This document shows positions 12,761 through 13,651 of a stretch of 13,651 nt of DNA, piece by piece. The first letter of the stretch is position 1, and each line of letters starts with the position of its first letter. The stretch spans positions 1 through 13,651 of the forward strand of contig JAGHSR010000013.1 in the NCBI GenBank assembly GCA_018065765.1. Reading direction: 5' to 3'. The stretch comes from Candidatus Colicola coprequi (GTDB lineage Bacteria > Bacteroidota > Bacteroidia > Bacteroidales > Paludibacteraceae). The position numbers and the translations under genes were made by a program. Below the pieces are notes generated by a model. It made no database searches and was not told where the DNA came from. It worked only from the letters and a program-made list of their open reading frames with translations.

Positions 12761-13387
12761 TTATATTTTTAGTTTGAATGTTTTGCGGTGGTAGGGTGAT
12801 GGTCCGAATTGCGCCAAGGCGGTGTAGTGGGCTTGGGTAGGATAGCCCTTGTTGCTGTCCCAGTGGTACATTGGGAACTGCTGATGCAGGCGCAGCATAT
12901 AGTCGTCCCGATAGGTTTTGGCCAGTACGCTGGCAGCCGCGATGGAGAGGTATGTGGCATCGCCCTTGACTACCGTTTGGGCAGGGATAGCCATCATTTC
13001 TCCGTGGGGTATATAGGGTTTCCATCGATTGCCGTCCACGAGGATGTGTTCCGGACGGATGGCTAATCGGTCAAGGGCTCGTTGCATAGCAAGAATGCTG
13101 GCGTTGAGGATATTGAGTTGGTCTATCTCCTCCGTTGTCACCTCTGCCACAGCCCATGCCCGGGCGTGCTGCTCAATGAGCGGACGTAAGGCGCAGCGTT
13201 GTTGCTCAGTGAGTTGTTTGGAGTCGTTAAGCGACGCGAACCAAGCCGTAGGCGAGTCTTGCTCGCGCAAGATTTGCTCCGTGTCAAGGATAACAGTTGC
13301 AGCGAAAACGCTTCCTGCCAATGGTCCGCGACCGGCTTCGTCACAGCCGGCCTCCGGAACGGATGATATGTATGATGCTTTCAACAC
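12761..13387 (-). CDS. rnhB: Ribonuclease HII
   Basis: Cleaves RNA in RNA-DNA hybrids and starts removal of single ribonucleotides from DNA. All four acidic catalytic residues are present: the DE pair in AGCDEAGRGPLAGS, Asp in ILVDGNRW, and Asp in VVKGDATYLSIAAASVLAK. The C-terminal DSNKGYPTQAHYTAL and FGPSPYHRKTF are also typical. No ATG precedes the catalytic core. I chose GTG at 13387-13385 (giving MLKASYISSVPEAGCDEAG, 208 residues) because other Bacteroidota RnhB proteins have about 12-14 residues before AGCDE; a TTG at 13399 would add four residues. It begins 15 nt after the stop of the outer-membrane protein gene and ends 6 nt before sppA. Confidence 0.94.
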   Translation of the reverse strand: MLKASYISSVPEAGCDEAGRGPLAGSVFAATVILDTEQILREQDSPTAWFASLNDSKQLTEQQRCALRPLIEQHARAWAVAEVTTEEIDQLNILNASILAMQRALDRLAIRPEHILVDGNRWKPYIPHGEMMAIPAQTVVKGDATYLSIAAASVLAKTYRDDYMLRLHQQFPMYHWDSNKGYPTQAHYTALAQFGPSPYHRKTFKLKI

Positions 13388-13402
13388 AATAATAGCCAAT
13401 GC

Positions 13403-13651
13403 CTAAAATGTGTAGCCTATAGCAAAATGAACGGCTGCATCCTCTTTCCATCGCCAAGAGTTGGTGGCTGTACGCCATTGTTTGCCATCGGTGTAGATAC
13501 GACTAGGGTCATAGAGTTTGAAACCGAAGTCCAGACGTAGGATGAGAAAACTGAGGTCAAGGCGCGAGCCTGCACCATAGCTCCAGGCTATCTCGCGGTA
13601 GAAACGATTCCACTGAAAATCGCCATGTGGCTGGGACTGATAGGAATGGAC
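13403..13651 (-). CDS. C-terminus of a BamA/TamA-family (TamL-like) outer-membrane protein, truncated
   Basis: The last 82 residues of a protein that enters from the right edge. The segment FYREIAWSYGAGSRLDLSFLILRLDFGFKLYDP contains alternating hydrophobic beta strands and the FLxLRxDxGxxLxDP pattern of Omp85/BamA-family barrel ends. The protein finishes DAAVHFAIGYTF, with the terminal Phe typical of outer-membrane barrels recognised by the BAM machinery. In Bacteroidota, TamL-type lipoproteins of the TamAB translocation system have such C-termini, so TamL is the best guess, but BamA itself is not excluded because the POTRA and barrel core are outside the window. The gene is 15 nt upstream of rnhB and probably heads or extends the minus-strand operon. 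Confidence 0.75.
   Translation of the reverse strand, partial: VHSYQSQPHGDFQWNRFYREIAWSYGAGSRLDLSFLILRLDFGFKLYDPSRIYTDGKQWRTATNSWRWKEDAAVHFAIGYTF

Overview
The window looks like chromosomal DNA from a Bacteroidota member, most likely order Bacteroidales. The reasons are divergent promoters of the Bacteroides type (TTTG, 20-bp spacer, TAnnTTTG), A-rich leaders without Shine-Dalgarno sequences, a Bacteroidales-type Tgt and PanD, a BspA-like leucine-rich surface protein, and an sppA-lpxK pair behind rnhB and an outer-membrane BamA/TamA-family gene. I cannot place it to genus. There is no rRNA, tRNA, CRISPR array, insertion sequence or phage gene.

Layout. Positions 1-395 (minus) hold the first part of an omega-amidase/nitrilase gene that runs off the left edge. 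It is divergent from a plus-strand block across 396-624, which carries one promoter for each direction. The plus block is topA, panD, tgt, an LptF/LptG-type LPS export permease, and a secreted BspA-like protein ending at 7977. Its genes are almost fused: panD-tgt are 1 nt apart, tgt-permease overlap by 4 nt (ATGA), and the rest are separated by 8-31 nt. From the right edge a minus block runs to meet it: the C-terminus of a BamA/TamA-family (TamL-like) outer-membrane protein, rnhB, sppA, lpxK, and a membrane protein of unknown function with one EF-hand loop, ending at 8240. The blocks converge on a structured intergenic region (7978-8239) that contains a strong terminator for the minus block.

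Theme. Both blocks mix information-processing genes (topA, tgt, rnhB) with envelope genes (LPS export permease, LpxK for lipid A, SppA for envelope proteolysis, TamL-like barrel, BspA-like surface protein). The unknown EF-hand membrane protein sits last in the envelope block, so an envelope role is a reasonable but unproven guess.

The most unusual structure is a set of short arrays with a strict 7-bp period. Two arrays are exactly nine units (63 bp) of consensus ATTYTSC: one starts 2 bases past the stop of the BspA-like gene and the other nearly fills the sppA-lpxK gap. Both are written in the sense direction of the adjacent gene although those genes lie on opposite strands. A five-unit copy lies in frame inside the BspA-like gene. 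A second heptamer family (ACCAATC/ACAAATA) fills the permease/BspA-like junction and its last unit supplies the start codon. A decayed third type may lie between lpxK and the EF-hand gene.
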